Source: Pseudooctadecabacter sp. (GTDB lineage: Bacteria; Pseudomonadota; Alphaproteobacteria; Rhodobacterales; Rhodobacteraceae). Taken from it: a stretch of 6,203 nt of DNA. This document shows, in pieces, positions 6,170 through 6,203 of the stretch. The translations under genes and the position numbers were made by a program. The notes below the pieces were generated by a model that saw only the letters and a program-made list of their open reading frames with translations, had not been told where the DNA came from and ran no database searches. The DNA lies in the NCBI GenBank assembly GCA_020628265.1, contig JAHDFG010000018.1, positions 10,376-16,578 on the forward strand, given 5' to 3'. Position 1 is the stretch's first letter. Every line of letters starts with the position of its first letter.

Positions 6170-6203
6170 TTTGCAGCAGCACCAGATCAAACCAACGGTC
6201 GAA
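6159..6203 (-). CDS. C-terminal end of an upstream gene, possibly a GNAT acetyltransferase
   Basis: Only the last 14 codons are in the window: FDRWFDLVLLQKRL, then TGA (6159-6161). The frame is open to the window edge. The pattern of an arginine-tryptophan pair, an aspartate, a short hydrophobic strand and a glutamine resembles the end of phosphinothricin/PAT-type GNAT N-acetyltransferases (R-W-x-D-x-x-x-x-Q). Fourteen residues are too few for certainty, so the product is a suggestion and the reading frame itself is only moderately supported. It is on the same strand as the J-domain gene, 31 bases upstream, and would be the preceding gene of the operon. Confidence 0.45.
   Translation of the reverse strand, partial: FDRWFDLVLLQKRL

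Noticed and set aside
1..6203. Mobile elements, CRISPR arrays, tRNA or rRNA genes, riboswitches
   Set aside because: No repeats of suitable length, transposase or integrase motifs, cloverleaf pattern or long untranslated leader were seen; nearly all of the window is coding.

Overview
The window is a gene-dense (about 60% GC), single-copy-looking stretch of an alphaproteobacterial chromosome, most probably Rhodobacterales (Roseobacter type). I infer this from the gene order (a DnaA-like hda gene, then ppk, then ppx, facing a small secreted Rhodobacterales-type protein), the codon use and the protein sequences. No mobile element, CRISPR array, tRNA or rRNA is visible. Every intergenic gap is shorter than 70 bases.

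Plus strand (1-4038): the 3' end of an hda/DnaA-like gene (1-195), a complete polyphosphate kinase gene ppk1 (235-2403) and a complete exopolyphosphatase/GppA-type gene ppx (2467-4038). Ppk makes polyphosphate from ATP and Ppx shortens it, so the pair forms a polyphosphate turnover module just downstream of a replication-control gene. The 63-base ppk-ppx gap holds a perfect 14-base palindrome built on the ppk stop codon, a TTGACA hexamer and a G-rich ribosome binding site.

Minus strand (6203-4035): the last residues of a possible GNAT acetyltransferase (6203-6159), a cytoplasmic TerB plus J-domain co-chaperone of the DjlA/DjiA kind (6127-5444), an endonuclease/exonuclease/phosphatase-fold protein (5447-4446) that starts with GTG inside the chaperone stop codon, and a small acidic secreted protein (4409-4035). 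These genes are tightly spaced and probably form one operon. It runs head-on into ppx, and the two final stop codons share a TTAA.

The window is mainly conserved core genome, and I see no convincing new multi-gene system. The points most worth a second look are the small exported protein with repeated E-x-x-P-A helical units, the coupled TerB-J chaperone and EEP enzyme, and several short palindromes or hairpins at gene junctions.
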